64,000 bases of DNA from NCBI RefSeq assembly GCF_900112815.1, contig NZ_FOND01000002.1, positions 1 to 64,000 on the forward strand, in the 5' to 3' direction. Within the stretch, counting starts at the first letter, position 1; each line of letters opens with the position of its first letter. Origin of the DNA: Blastococcus tunisiensis (GTDB lineage Bacteria > Actinomycetota > Actinomycetes > Mycobacteriales > Geodermatophilaceae). This document shows, one piece after another, positions 44,064 to 54,218 of the stretch. The notes beneath the pieces were generated by a model. It searched no databases, had not been told where the DNA came from, and saw only the letters and a list, made by a program, of their open reading frames with translations. Both the position numbers and the translations under genes were made by a program.

Positions 44064-45457
44064 GCGAGCTCGCCAGCTCGGCCGACGCGCGCAACAGCGC
44101 GCCGCTCGTCGTCGTCGGGGACGCGCTGCTCGACGTCGACCTGGTGGGGACGGCGTCCCGGCTGACCCCGGACGCGCCGGTGCCCGTGGTGGAGGACGTC
44201 GAGACCCGCGAGCGACCCGGCGGCGCCGCGCTGGCCGCGGTGATCGCCGCGGCCGCCACGTCCCGCGAGGTGGTGCTCGTCGCGCCGATCGACTCCGACG
44301 AGGGGGCGGCCCGGCTGCGCGCGCTGCTGTCCGGGCGGGTGCGGCTGCTGGCGATCCCCTCCTCCGGCGGGACCGCGGTCAAGCAGCGGGTGCGGGTGGG
44401 GGACCACTCCGTCGTCCGGCTCGACAGCGGCTCGCCGGCCGCGACCCTCGGTGCGCTGCCCGCCGAGGCGGCCGCGGCGATCCGCGACGCGGCCGCGGTG
44501 CTCGTCGCCGACTACGGCCGGGGGACGACGGCGGCGGCCGACGTCCGCACCGCGCTGGCCGGGGCCCGCGGGCCGGTGGTCTGGGACCCGCACCCGCGCG
44601 GCGCCGACCCGGTGCAGAACGCGCGGCTGGTCACCCCCAACGGTGCCGAGGCCGCCCGGGTGGTGGCGGACGTGACCGGGTCGGGGCTGGCCGCCGTGGG
44701 CGCCCGGGCGGAGGGGCTGATCCGGCGGTGGGGCGTGGGCGCGGTGGCGATCACCCTGGGCGCCCGCGGGGCGCTGCTGTCCTACGGGGAGGGCGCGCCG
44801 ATGGTGGTGCCGGCCGTCCCGGTGAGCGGCGGCGATCCGTGCGGCGCCGGTGACTCCTTCGCGGCGGCTGCGGCGCTCGCCCTCGCCGACGGCGCGGTGA
44901 CCGGCGAGGCGGTGGCCGCCGCGGTGGCGGCGGCGTCGGCCTTCGTCGCGGCCGGGGGCGCGTCGTCCTGGGACGCCGAGACGCACCCGCCGGCGGACGT
45001 GGCCGCGGAGACGTCCGTGGAGGCGGTGCTGGCCCGCGTCCGGGCGTCCGGTGGCACGGTCGTGGCCACCGGCGGCTGCTTCGACCTGCTGCACCCCGGC
45101 CACGTCGCGACCCTGCGGGCCGCCCGCGGGCTGGGCGACTGCCTGGTCGTCTGCATCAACTCCGACGACTCGGTGCGCCGGCTGAAGGGACCCACCCGGC
45201 CGCTGGTCACCGCTGCCGACCGCGCCCGCGTGCTGGAGGCGCTGGAGTTCGTGGACGCCGTCGTGGTGTTCGACGAGGACACCCCCGCCGAGGTGCTGGA
45301 CCGGCTGCGGCCCGACGTCTGGGCCAAGGGGGGCGACTACGCCGGCGCCGACCTGCCGGAGGCCGCCGTGCTGCGGACGTGGGGTGGGCAGGCGGTCGTC
45401 CTGCCGTACCTGGACGGGCACTCGACGACGGCGCTGGTCGCCCGCTCCCGGACGTGA
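44060..45457 (+). CDS. hldE: Bifunctional heptose-7-phosphate kinase/heptose-1-phosphate adenylyltransferase (HldE)
   Basis: 465 residues. Ribokinase-like kinase domain (about 15-310): VVVGDALLDVDLVG, LVADYGRG, VTPNGAEA and CGAGDSFAAAAALAL with the catalytic Asp. Nucleotidyltransferase domain (about 330-465): GGCFDLLHPGHVATL, NSDDSVRRLKGP and WAKGGDY. Together they phosphorylate heptose 7-phosphate at C1 and add AMP, with the GmhB half of the first protein removing the 7-phosphate between steps. The product would be ADP-D-glycero-D-manno-heptose; the epimerase HldD is not seen in the window. GTGA overlap with gmhA. Confidence 0.92.
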   Translation: MSELASSADARNSAPLVVVGDALLDVDLVGTASRLTPDAPVPVVEDVETRERPGGAALAAVIAAAATSREVVLVAPIDSDEGAARLRALLSGRVRLLAIPSSGGTAVKQRVRVGDHSVVRLDSGSPAATLGALPAEAAAAIRDAAAVLVADYGRGTTAAADVRTALAGARGPVVWDPHPRGADPVQNARLVTPNGAEAARVVADVTGSGLAAVGARAEGLIRRWGVGAVAITLGARGALLSYGEGAPMVVPAVPVSGGDPCGAGDSFAAAAALALADGAVTGEAVAAAVAAASAFVAAGGASSWDAETHPPADVAAETSVEAVLARVRASGGTVVATGGCFDLLHPGHVATLRAARGLGDCLVVCINSDDSVRRLKGPTRPLVTAADRARVLEALEFVDAVVVFDEDTPAEVLDRLRPDVWAKGGDYAGADLPEAAVLRTWGGQAVVLPYLDGHSTTALVARSRT

Positions 45458-46476
45458 GGGAGGACCCCCTCACCCCCCACCACCCGCACGCTCGCGGCGG
45501 GCCGCTGCGAGGGGGCAGTTCCGGCGCGGGGGACGGCGTCCCGGTCGCGCTGGTGCTGCGGCCGCTGGGGCTCGGTGACCTGCTGACCGGCGTCCCGGCC
45601 CTGCGCGCGATCCGGGCGGCCGTGCCCGGCCACCACCTGGTGCTGGCCACGACGACGGCGCTGCGCCCCCTCGCCGAGCTGATCGACGCCGTCGACGAGG
45701 TGCTGCCCGCGCGCGAGCTGGAGCCGCTGGACTGGACCGGTCCGCCACCCGAGCTGGCCGTCGACCTGCACGGCAAGGGGCCGGCGTCGCACGTCGTCGT
45801 CGCGGACCTGCAGCCGGCCCGGCTGCTCACCTTTGCCAGCCCCGGCTACCCGGGGCCGACCTGGTACGCCGACGAGCACGAGGTGCGCCGCTGGTGCCGG
45901 CTGGTCGCCGAGGGGCTGGACGTCGATGCCGACCCCGACGCCCTCGACCTCGCCGTCCCGGCCGTCCCGCCGCCGGTCGCGGGCGCCGCCGTGGTGCACC
46001 CGGGGGCCGCCTACCCGGGACGGCGGTGGCCCCCCGAGCGGTTCGCCGCCGTGGCCCGGCACCTGGCTGCGCGGGGGTACGACGTGCGGGTCACCGGAGG
46101 GCCGGGGGAGGTGCCGCTCGCCACGGAGGTCGCCCGGCTGGCCGGGCTGGACGAGGACGCCGTGCTGGCCGGCCGGACGTCGTCCGTGGAGCTGGCCGCC
46201 GTCGTGGCCGCCGCCCGGGTGGTGGTCTGCGGGGACACCGGCGTCGCCCACCTCGCCACCGCCTACCGCCGTCCGTCGGTGGTGCTGTTCGGGCCCGTCC
46301 CACCCGCGCTGTGGGGCCCGCCGGCCCGGCCCGGGACGGACGGCCGCCCCCTGCACGTCGCCCTCTGGCACGGGGACGGCACCGGCGACCCCTGGGGCAC
46401 CGAACTCGATCCTGCGCTGGAGAAGGTCACCGTCGAGGAGGTGCTGGCGGCCCTCGACGGTCTGCCGACCAGGTGA
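45454..46476 (+). CDS. Family 9 glycosyltransferase (heptosyltransferase-like), copy 2
   Basis: 340 residues if started at the GTG at 45454 that overlaps the hldE stop. The first 25 residues are translated from a dispersed intergenic repeat and are not family-like; the GT9 domain proper begins at VALVLRPLGLGDLLTG. VVHPGAAYPGRRWPPERFA, VTGGPGEVPLA and VVCGDTGVAHLATAYRRPSVVLFGPVPP show the donor site with D-T-G-x-x-HLA. A later, less obvious start is possible (none has a good ribosome-binding site). Last gene of the operon, ended by the tandem repeat array. Confidence 0.82.
   Translation: MREDPLTPHHPHARGGPLRGGSSGAGDGVPVALVLRPLGLGDLLTGVPALRAIRAAVPGHHLVLATTTALRPLAELIDAVDEVLPARELEPLDWTGPPPELAVDLHGKGPASHVVVADLQPARLLTFASPGYPGPTWYADEHEVRRWCRLVAEGLDVDADPDALDLAVPAVPPPVAGAAVVHPGAAYPGRRWPPERFAAVARHLAARGYDVRVTGGPGEVPLATEVARLAGLDEDAVLAGRTSSVELAAVVAAARVVVCGDTGVAHLATAYRRPSVVLFGPVPPALWGPPARPGTDGRPLHVALWHGDGTGDPWGTELDPALEKVTVEEVLAALDGLPTR
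45458..45530 (+). repeat. Dispersed repeat, copy E1
   Basis: GAGGACCCCCTC followed by a C-run, CGCACGCTCGCGGCGGGCC and GGGGGCAGTTCCGG. The same order of blocks occurs on the minus strand at about 56492-56567 and, in part, at 49805-49845. Each copy lies immediately after a stop codon. Confidence 0.6.
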
Positions 46477-46480
46477 CCCC

Positions 46481-46843
46481 GCGGAGGCTTGTGCTCTGCC
46501 TACGTGGTGCAGGCAGAGCACAAGCGTCGGGGTAGGTGGTCCCGCGGAGGCTTGTGCTGTGCTTACGTGGTGCAGGCAGAGCACAAGCGTCGGGGCAGGT
46601 GGTCGCGCGGAGGCTTGTGCTGTGCTTACGTGGTGCAGGCAGAGCACAAGCGTCGGGGTAGGTGGTCCCGCGGAGGCTTGTGCTGTGCTTACGTGGTGCA
46701 GGCAGAGCACAAGCGTCGGGGTAGGTGGTCCCGCGGAGGCTTGTGCTGTGCTTACGTGGTGCAGGCAGAGCACAAGCGTCGGGGCAGGTGGTCCCGCGGA
46801 GGCTTGTGCTCTGCTTACGTGGTGCAGGCAGAGCACAAGCGTC
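46481..46843. repeat. Six tandem 63-bp hairpin repeats
   Basis: Units begin at 46481, 46544, 46607, 46670, 46733 and 46796 (last one shortened). Each has stem arms CTTGTGCTCTGCCT and AGGCAGAGCACAAG around ACGTGGTGC; the middle units carry two changes in the left arm. The array fills almost the whole 382-bp gap between the convergent GT9 and VWA genes and presumably ends transcription from both sides. No unique spacers, so not CRISPR. Confidence 0.92.
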
Positions 46844-46858
46844 GGCGGAGGTCCTCCG

Positions 46859-48493
46859 TCAGCCGCGCTGGCGGAGAGCGTCGAAGAGCACGGTCTGCAG
46901 GTCGGCGGGGTCCACGGCCGAGTAGGCCTCGCCGCCGGTCGCCTCCGCGATCTGCTCCAGGGCGGCCAGGTCGGCGTCCGGCCCGAGCGCCACGCCGATG
47001 ACCTTGACCGGCCGCTCGGGGTTGGCCTCCGCCGCCAGCGTGATCAGCAGGTTCTCCAGGCTGATGCCACCCTCGTCGTCCTCGTTCGTGCCGTCGGTGA
47101 GCACCAGCACGCTGTTGACCGCGGTCGGGTCGTAGTCCGAGCGCGCGGCCCGCACCGCGGCCAGGGTGGTGTCGTAGAGGCCGGTGCCGCCGGGGGTCAG
47201 CCGGTCGGGGATGGTGTCGAGCTGGCTGTCGAGGATCTCGCGCTGCGACCGGCCGTCGACGGCGGCGTCCAGCTCCCGGGTGGGGACCAGCGACGTCCAG
47301 TCCTGGCCGTTCTCCAGCTGGTAGGCGAACGCCCACAGGCCGAGGGCGTAGTCGCCGGGCACCAGCGAGAGCGTCGCCTTCGCGGCGTCGCGGGCCAGGG
47401 TGGCACGGGTGCCGTCGCCCACCGGGGCCTCCATCGACGTCGAGACGTCGAAGGCGGCCAGGATGCGCGACGGCGAGGCGAGGCTGGACAGCCGCGCGAG
47501 CAGGGCCTGCACCGCGGCCGGGTCCAGCTCGACCTCGGCCGGGGCCTCCTGCTGGATGCCTGCCTCGTCGGCATCGGCGGGGGCCGACCCGTCGGGGTCG
47601 CGGAAGCCGGCGTCCAGGGCGGCTGCGCGGGCGGCGTCCGACGTCAGGCGTTCCACGATCGCCTCGACCGCCGCGGCGGCGTCCCCCGACGGGGAGCCGA
47701 CCCGCAGGACCGGGTAGTCCAGCCACGGGCTGCCCTCGGCCGGGTAGACGGCGGTCAGGGCGGAGCCCTCGGCCTCCTGGTTGGTCTCGTAGACCTCCTG
47801 CTCGCTCACCGGCACGAGCGGTGCGTCGGCGCCACCGTCCCGGCCGGAGGCCAGGCCGTCGGCCGCCGAGACGGCCGGCCCGCGCTGGGCGGCCAGGACC
47901 GCCTGCACGACGGCGTTGTCGGCGTCCTCGCCGCCACCCAGGGCGCCCCGGACGGCGGCCAGGGCGGCCAGCCCCTCGGCGCTGGTCGCCAGGTCCGGCA
48001 CCGCGAGGGCCTGCTCGCCGGCCAGCGCGGCCGCCCAGCCCGGCGCCTCCTCGGCCCAGCCCAGGGCTTCGACCGCGTCCCGGCTGGTGGCCAGCACCAC
48101 GGGGGAGGAGGCCAACGAGCCCACCGGCTCCAGGGCTGCCGAGCCGGCGCGGGCCGCCCACAGCGAGGAGTCGGGCACCCACACGTCGGGCAGCGCCTCG
48201 CCCTCGAGCGCGGCCAGGTCACCGACGGTCTGCAGCGGCTGCTGCGCCGTGACCTCCGCCGACGCGCAGAGCCCGCCGTCGAGCTCCACCGGTTCGGCGA
48301 GGAGGTCCTCGGCGAGCGGCCCGAGCTCCGGGGCGACGGTGACGTCGACGGTCTCGCGCACCTCGCAGGTCTCGGACCCCGTCAGCCACCAGACCAGCCC
48401 GCCGGCGACCAGGAGGACGACGACACCGGCGGCGATGAGGAGGGGGAGGGGCGCGTTGCGGCGCGGGGCAGTGGGATCGGCGTGGCGGCCCAT
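46859..48493 (-). CDS. Solute-binding-like protein with C-terminal VWA domain
   Basis: 544 residues. N-terminal membrane anchor (LPLLIAAGVVVLLVAGGLVWWL, about 17-38). An extracytoplasmic binding-protein-like region (about 40-290: VWVPDSSLWAARAG, PVVLATSRDAVEALGW, YPVLRVGSPSG) is followed by a von Willebrand A domain (about 325-540) with MIDAS residues DVSTSM, GGTGLYDTTL and LVLTDGTNED. Such fusions occur widely in actinobacteria and are of unknown function; metal-dependent binding of a wall or extracellular partner is likely. Sits between the repeat array and the decarboxylase-like gene. Confidence 0.8.
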   Translation of the reverse strand: MGRHADPTAPRRNAPLPLLIAAGVVVLLVAGGLVWWLTGSETCEVRETVDVTVAPELGPLAEDLLAEPVELDGGLCASAEVTAQQPLQTVGDLAALEGEALPDVWVPDSSLWAARAGSAALEPVGSLASSPVVLATSRDAVEALGWAEEAPGWAAALAGEQALAVPDLATSAEGLAALAAVRGALGGGEDADNAVVQAVLAAQRGPAVSAADGLASGRDGGADAPLVPVSEQEVYETNQEAEGSALTAVYPAEGSPWLDYPVLRVGSPSGDAAAAVEAIVERLTSDAARAAALDAGFRDPDGSAPADADEAGIQQEAPAEVELDPAAVQALLARLSSLASPSRILAAFDVSTSMEAPVGDGTRATLARDAAKATLSLVPGDYALGLWAFAYQLENGQDWTSLVPTRELDAAVDGRSQREILDSQLDTIPDRLTPGGTGLYDTTLAAVRAARSDYDPTAVNSVLVLTDGTNEDDEGGISLENLLITLAAEANPERPVKVIGVALGPDADLAALEQIAEATGGEAYSAVDPADLQTVLFDALRQRG

Positions 48494-48591
48494 GCTCGCT
48501 CTCTGTGGTCGACTGGAGGACGCGCGGCTCCCCCCGAGCCCGCTACCGACAGCCTAGATGCCCCAGAGCCGAACTCCGAGTGGTCTTTCGC

Positions 48592-49617
<1,026 letters not shown>

Positions 49618-49804
49618 GACGGCGTCCCTCCGTGTCCCTCGTGCGGCCTCCGCCGCCCGGCTGCGCGGCGCTCCTACCCGGGCCGATCGGCGGGAACACT
49701 TCGGAGGTGAAGTGGTTCCGCCCCCGGACAGCGGCAGGGCCGCCGGCCTCCCGAAGGAGACCGGCGGCCCGGTGCAGTGGCGCAAGGCCTCGTCCAGAGG
49801 CTCA

Positions 49805-49848
49805 CCCCGAGCGTGCGAGGGGTGAGGAGGACGGGGTCCTCTTCTAAT
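49805..49848 (-). repeat. Dispersed repeat, copy E3 (partial), at the end of livJ
   Basis: On the minus strand: AAGAGGACCCCGTCCTCCTC then CCTCGCACGCTCG, starting at the stop of the binding-protein gene. GAGGAC/GTCCTC can pair, giving a terminator-like hairpin. Confidence 0.5.
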
Positions 49849-51193
49849 CGACGACCGACTCCTCGTCGGGGATCGCGTTCTCCGGCGGGGTGGAGGCCTC
49901 GCCGTCGAACTCCTCGATGCCCTCACCGAGGTCGGTCACCCGGACCGGCTGGACCTCCTCGGAGCCGTTGCCGACGATGCGCTCGATCGTCATGCCGCTG
50001 GTGCCCATGTGGCTGTCCTCGGAGTAGCGGTACGGCGCGAACACCGGACCCTCCCACTCGCTACCGGCGGTCTCGATGGCCTCGATCAGGCCCTCGCGGG
50101 TCGGGTTCTGCCCGGCGGCCTGCAGGGCCTGCACCGTGGTGAAGGCCTGCGACATGCCGTAGACCCGGTAGTTGGTCAGCTCGCCCTCGCCACCGCACTC
50201 GTCCCAGATCCGCTGGAACTCCTGGATCCACGGGTTGTCCGTCATGTCGACGGTCGGCAGGTAGCCGGTGGTCAGCGCGCCGTCGAGCAGGCTGGCGTCG
50301 CTCACCGCACCCTGCGAGAAGTTGGCCAGCAGCGAGCCGACCAGCGTCGGGTCGGAACCCACGTTGGAGTAGAACCACTGCGGGTCGTAGCCGAGCTGCA
50401 GCGCGGTCAGCTGCGACAGTGCGGTGTAGCTGGGCACGTTGAAGCCGACGACGAAGTCCGCCCCGGCGGCCTGCAGCGCGGCGATCTGCGGGCCGACGTT
50501 GGTGTTGCCCGGGGTGTACCGCTCCGCGGCGACGATCTGGTCGTCGATGTACTCGCGGATGCCGGCCTCGCCGTCCTCGCCGAAGTCGTCGTCCTGGAGG
50601 AAGAGACCGACCTTGGCGTCCGGGAACTCGTTGGCGATGTACTCGCCGATGATCTTCCCCTCGCTCTCGTAGTCGGTCTGCCAGCCGAAGGTGTAGGGGT
50701 TGGTCTCCGGGTCCTCGCCCCAGAGCAGCGAGCCCGAGGAGACGAACAGGTCGGGCACGCCCTCGCTGTTGAGGAAGTCGAGGACGGCGCTGTGCGTGGG
50801 CGTGCCGAGGCCGCCGACGATCGCGAACACCTCGTCCTCCAGCACCAGCTGGTTGACGACCTGGCTGGTGTTGGTCGGGTTGTAGGCGTCGTCGCGGTAG
50901 ATGTACTCGATCTCGCGGCCGTTGACGCCGCCCGCCTCGTTCAGGCAGTCGAAGTACGCCTGCGCCCCGGTTGGGATCTCGCTGTAGCCGGGGGCGGCCA
51001 CACCGGTCAGCGGGAAGTGCGCGCCGAGCTTGATCGAGTCCTCGGTGATGCCGATGTCGGAGGCCTCGTTCTCGCCACCGCCACCACCACCGCCCCCGCC
51101 GCCGCCGTCATCGCCGCCGCCACAGGCGGCGACGGTGGAGACGACGGTGGCTGCGGCCACGAAGGACACGAGACGTCGGGAGGATCTGGACAA
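49844..51193 (-). CDS. ABC transporter substrate-binding lipoprotein, branched-chain amino-acid type
   Basis: 449 residues from a TTG at 51193, chosen because GAGGAGAA lies four bases upstream and it gives a proper signal peptide: [23 protein letters not shown] with a lipobox Cys at about 24. A run of Gly follows. The type I periplasmic-binding fold (about 50-430) contains [51 protein letters not shown] and [14 protein letters not shown]. The ligand may be an amino acid, amide or other small acid. The operon order is livJ-M-H-F-G reading right to left, this gene being last. Confidence 0.88.
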   Translation of the reverse strand: MSRSSRRLVSFVAAATVVSTVAACGGGDDGGGGGGGGGGGENEASDIGITEDSIKLGAHFPLTGVAAPGYSEIPTGAQAYFDCLNEAGGVNGREIEYIYRDDAYNPTNTSQVVNQLVLEDEVFAIVGGLGTPTHSAVLDFLNSEGVPDLFVSSGSLLWGEDPETNPYTFGWQTDYESEGKIIGEYIANEFPDAKVGLFLQDDDFGEDGEAGIREYIDDQIVAAERYTPGNTNVGPQIAALQAAGADFVVGFNVPSYTALSQLTALQLGYDPQWFYSNVGSDPTLVGSLLANFSQGAVSDASLLDGALTTGYLPTVDMTDNPWIQEFQRIWDECGGEGELTNYRVYGMSQAFTTVQALQAAGQNPTREGLIEAIETAGSEWEGPVFAPYRYSEDSHMGTSGMTIERIVGNGSEEVQPVRVTDLGEGIEEFDGEASTPPENAIPDEESVVD

Positions 51194-51285
51194 CGGTTCT
51201 CCTCTGGTGCGGGCCCGGGCGTCGATGCCCGGGAGTCTGGTTATCGGCAGGTGCGTGGAGCGGGGCGGAACGGATCGGGTCGTCC

Positions 51286-52494
51286 TCACCCCCCGCTCGC
51301 GGCGCGGGACGCCGCTGTGCGCTGCTTCGCCCGGTAGGTGAGCCAGCGCATGCGGACGGTGCCGACGAAGCCGGCCGGGGCGAAGATCATCGCCACGACC
51401 AGGACGACGCCGTAGACGAAGGGCGCCAGCTGGGCAGCCTCGGTGTTGTTCAGGCCGAAGTCCGCGCCGAGGTCGGTGACGAACGGCGGCAGGAACACCA
51501 GCAGCGCCGAGCCCAGCAGCGCGCCGAGCAGGCTGCCCAGGCCACCGAGGACGATCGCCGTCAGCAGCGACAGGGACAGCACGATGGTGAAGCCGCTGGG
51601 GGCGGCCAGCCGGACGACCAGCGCCAGGACCCCGCCGGCGAGCCCGGCCGCGGCCGCGCTGACCACGAACGCCAGCACCCGCCAGGCGCCCAGGTTGATG
51701 CCGGCCAGCTCGGCGGCGACCTCCTGGTCGCGCACCGCGCGCCAGGTCCGGCCGATCCGGCTGCGCACCAGGTTGGCCAGCAGGAAGTAGGTGATCAGCA
51801 GGCAGATGGTGCCCAGGTAGGCCAGCCACTTGGTGCCGGTCGCGGAGTTGCCCGACACGAAGCCGATGAAGCTGTCGAACACCTCCGGCGGCCGGGGGGC
51901 GCGCACCCGCATGCCCTGCTCGCCGCCGAAGATGTCGTGGAAGTAGATCGCGATGCCGGGGAGGCCGACGGCCAGGGCCAGGGTGGCGCCGGCGAGGTAC
52001 GGGCCGTGCAGCCGCGCGGCGGCGACGCCGACCAGCGCACCGACGATGGTCGCGGTGACCACCCCGGCCAGCAGGATCAGCGGCAGGGCGATCGGCTCGT
52101 CGGCCGAGAGGAACAGCGCCACCGTGTACGCGCCGACCGCCATGAGCGCGCCGTGGCCGAGCGAGATCTGGCCGTTGAGCCCGGTGAGCACCGTGAGGCC
52201 ACCCGCGGCGATCGCGTAGTAGGTCAGCGAGGCCAGCTGCGAGTTGGTGAACGGGTCGGTGATCTCGAGCAGGATCATCGCGCCGACCGCGCAGACCAGG
52301 AGGACCAGCAGGTGGCGGAGCAGCGTGGACTGCGGCAGGAAGGTGCGTCCGCCGCCCGCGGCGGGGGGCGGGTTCGCGGCGGCCGTGGCCCGCGCGGGCG
52401 CCTCCTCGGTGGCCTTGCCGGACGAGGGGCCGGCCGCGGTGCCGGCCGGGGCGGGAGTGCTGGCGCTGGTGTTCTGCGGCTCGCTCATGGTCAT
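51286..52494 (-). CDS. livM: ABC transporter permease, LivM type
   Basis: 402 residues with a 55-residue Ala/Pro-rich N-terminal extension, then about 10 membrane helices. GLNGQISLGHGALMAVGAYT, RTWRAVRDQEVAAELAGI (the loop that touches the ATPase) and LGGLGSLLGALLGS are LivM hallmarks. ATG at 52494 overlaps the LivH stop (ATGA); an ATG two codons later is possible. Forms the membrane channel with LivH. Confidence 0.92.
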   Translation of the reverse strand: MTMSEPQNTSASTPAPAGTAAGPSSGKATEEAPARATAAANPPPAAGGGRTFLPQSTLLRHLLVLLVCAVGAMILLEITDPFTNSQLASLTYYAIAAGGLTVLTGLNGQISLGHGALMAVGAYTVALFLSADEPIALPLILLAGVVTATIVGALVGVAAARLHGPYLAGATLALAVGLPGIAIYFHDIFGGEQGMRVRAPRPPEVFDSFIGFVSGNSATGTKWLAYLGTICLLITYFLLANLVRSRIGRTWRAVRDQEVAAELAGINLGAWRVLAFVVSAAAAGLAGGVLALVVRLAAPSGFTIVLSLSLLTAIVLGGLGSLLGALLGSALLVFLPPFVTDLGADFGLNNTEAAQLAPFVYGVVLVVAMIFAPAGFVGTVRMRWLTYRAKQRTAASRAASGG

Positions 52495-53375
52495 GCCCTT
52501 CGTGCCGTCGCGCTGCTGAACAGACCGCCGGGCCGCACGAGCAGCACCACGATCAGGATCGCCAGCGCGGTGATGTTCACCAGCGCGCTGCCCCGCGGGA
52601 CGTAGCCGCTGACGTAGTTGAGCGCCAGGCCGAGGATCAGCCCGCCGACGACGGCGCCGATCGGCGAGTCCAGCCCCCCGAGCACCGCGGCCACGAAGCC
52701 GAAGACGATCAGGCTGTCCATGTAGGCCGGGAAGACGAACCCGCCCCCGGCGATCAGCAGGCCGGACAGCGAGCCCACGACGGCGGCCAGCCCCCAGCCG
52801 AGGGTGAGCATCCGGCCCACCTTGACGCCGAGCAGCCGGGCCACCTCCTGGCCGAAGGCCGAGGCGCGCATGGCCAGGCCGACCCGGGTGAACCGGAACA
52901 GCGCGACGAGCAGGCCCATCGTGATCAGCACCGAGCCGATCACGTACAGGCTGGTGGGGGTCACCGGGATCGTCGTGTCGCCGACGGTGAAGCCGCGGAC
53001 CCCGAACGGCGTCGGGAAGGACTGGAACGACGAACCGAAGACGATCGCGATGAGGGCCTGGATGGCCACGAAGAGCCCCAGGGTGACGATGACCGCGTTG
53101 AGCTCGGGCCCGCCCTCGACCGGGCGGATGATGACCCGCTCGATGACGGCGCCGAGCAGGAAACCGGAGGCGAGGGCGACGACCAGCGCCACCCAGTAGG
53201 ACCAGCCGGCCTGGATGAGCGCGAGGGCGATGAAGGCGGTCGCGGCGGCCATCGAGCCCTGGGCGAAGTTGACGATCCGGGTGGACCGCCAGATCAGCAC
53301 CAGGGCGAGGGCGAACGCCGCATAGATCATGCCCTGCGTCAGCCCCGTGAGGGTGACGTTCAGAAACTGCTGCAC
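52491..53375 (-). CDS. livH: ABC transporter permease, LivH type
   Basis: 294 residues, about 8 membrane helices. GLTQGMIYAAFALALVLIW, NFAQGSMAAATAF, the coupling loop LAMRASAFGQEVARLLGV and LGGLDSPIGAVVGGL are typical. GTG at 53375 has AGGAAGG eight bases upstream. A 78-bp gap separates it from livF. Confidence 0.92.
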   Translation of the reverse strand: MQQFLNVTLTGLTQGMIYAAFALALVLIWRSTRIVNFAQGSMAAATAFIALALIQAGWSYWVALVVALASGFLLGAVIERVIIRPVEGGPELNAVIVTLGLFVAIQALIAIVFGSSFQSFPTPFGVRGFTVGDTTIPVTPTSLYVIGSVLITMGLLVALFRFTRVGLAMRASAFGQEVARLLGVKVGRMLTLGWGLAAVVGSLSGLLIAGGGFVFPAYMDSLIVFGFVAAVLGGLDSPIGAVVGGLILGLALNYVSGYVPRGSALVNITALAILIVVLLVRPGGLFSSATARRA

Positions 53376-53453
53376 GACGAGCTGCCTTCCTGGCTGTGCG
53401 GGAGCGGGCGGGACGGCGGGACGGGAACGGCAGGCCGCGCGGCAGGCACGGCG

Positions 53454-54218
53454 TCAGAAGCCGAGGTAGGCGTGCCGGAGGCCCTCGTCGGCCATCAACG
53501 TCCGGGCGTCGTCGGTGACGACGACCTTCCCGAGGTTGAGGACGACGCCGACGTCGGCCACCGACAGGGCGCTGCGGGCGTTCTGCTCGACGAGCAGGAC
53601 CGACAGGCCCTCGGCGTCGACCAGCTGCCGCAGGAGACCGAAGATCTGCGCGACGATCCGCGGAGCGAGGCCCAGGGAGGGCTCGTCGAGCAGCAGGATC
53701 CGCGGCTGGGCCAGCAGCGCGCGGCCGATCACCAGCATCTGCCGCTCACCGCCGGACAGCGTGTGCGCGTGGTTGTCCCGGCGCTCGGCGATGCGGGGGA
53801 ACAGGTCGTAGACGCGGTCGAACTCGCTCTGCGGCACCTTGCCGCGGAACAGCGACCCGACCCGCAGGTTCTCGTCCACCGTCAGCTCGGCGATGACGCC
53901 CCGGCCCTCGGGGACGTGCGCCATGCCCTTGCCGACCATGGCCTCGACCGGGGCCTTGGTGATGTCCTCGCCGTCGAGCACCACCTTCCCGGCGTCCGGG
54001 CGCACCAGGCCGCTGATGGTGCGCAGCAGCGTGGTCTTGCCGGCCCCGTTGGCGCCGAGGACGGCGGTGATCCGGCCGGCCTGCGCGCTGAGCGTGACGC
54101 CGTCCAGCGCGCGGACGGGGCCGTAGGAGGAGGTCAGGCCCTGGACGTCGAGCAGGGACGTCCCCGCGACGGTGGCGGTGCCCGCGGACGCCGCGGTGCT
54201 GCCGTGTGCCTCAGGCAT
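53454..54218 (-). CDS. livF: ABC transporter ATP-binding protein, LivF type
   Basis: 254 residues. Walker A LGANGAGKTTLLRT, signature LSGGERQMLVIGRAL, Walker B ILLLDEPSLGL and the switch His in LLVEQNARSAL region identify an active ATPase; VPEGRGVIAELTVDENL is characteristic of LivF. An N-terminal 25-residue Ala/Thr extension is present. Start ATG 54218 with AAGGAGG upstream and 8-bp overlap with livG. Confidence 0.93.
   Translation of the reverse strand: MPEAHGSTAASAGTATVAGTSLLDVQGLTSSYGPVRALDGVTLSAQAGRITAVLGANGAGKTTLLRTISGLVRPDAGKVVLDGEDITKAPVEAMVGKGMAHVPEGRGVIAELTVDENLRVGSLFRGKVPQSEFDRVYDLFPRIAERRDNHAHTLSGGERQMLVIGRALLAQPRILLLDEPSLGLAPRIVAQIFGLLRQLVDAEGLSVLLVEQNARSALSVADVGVVLNLGKVVVTDDARTLMADEGLRHAYLGF

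Noticed and set aside
46481-46843. Possible CRISPR array
   Set aside because: Units are contiguous and nearly identical over their whole length, with no unique spacers and no cas genes.
46489-47001. Open frame of 21-residue repeats (AYVVQAEHKRRGRWSRGGLCC without its last residue shown elsewhere)
   Set aside because: It is simply the 63-bp hairpin array read in one frame, continuing antisense into the VWA gene.
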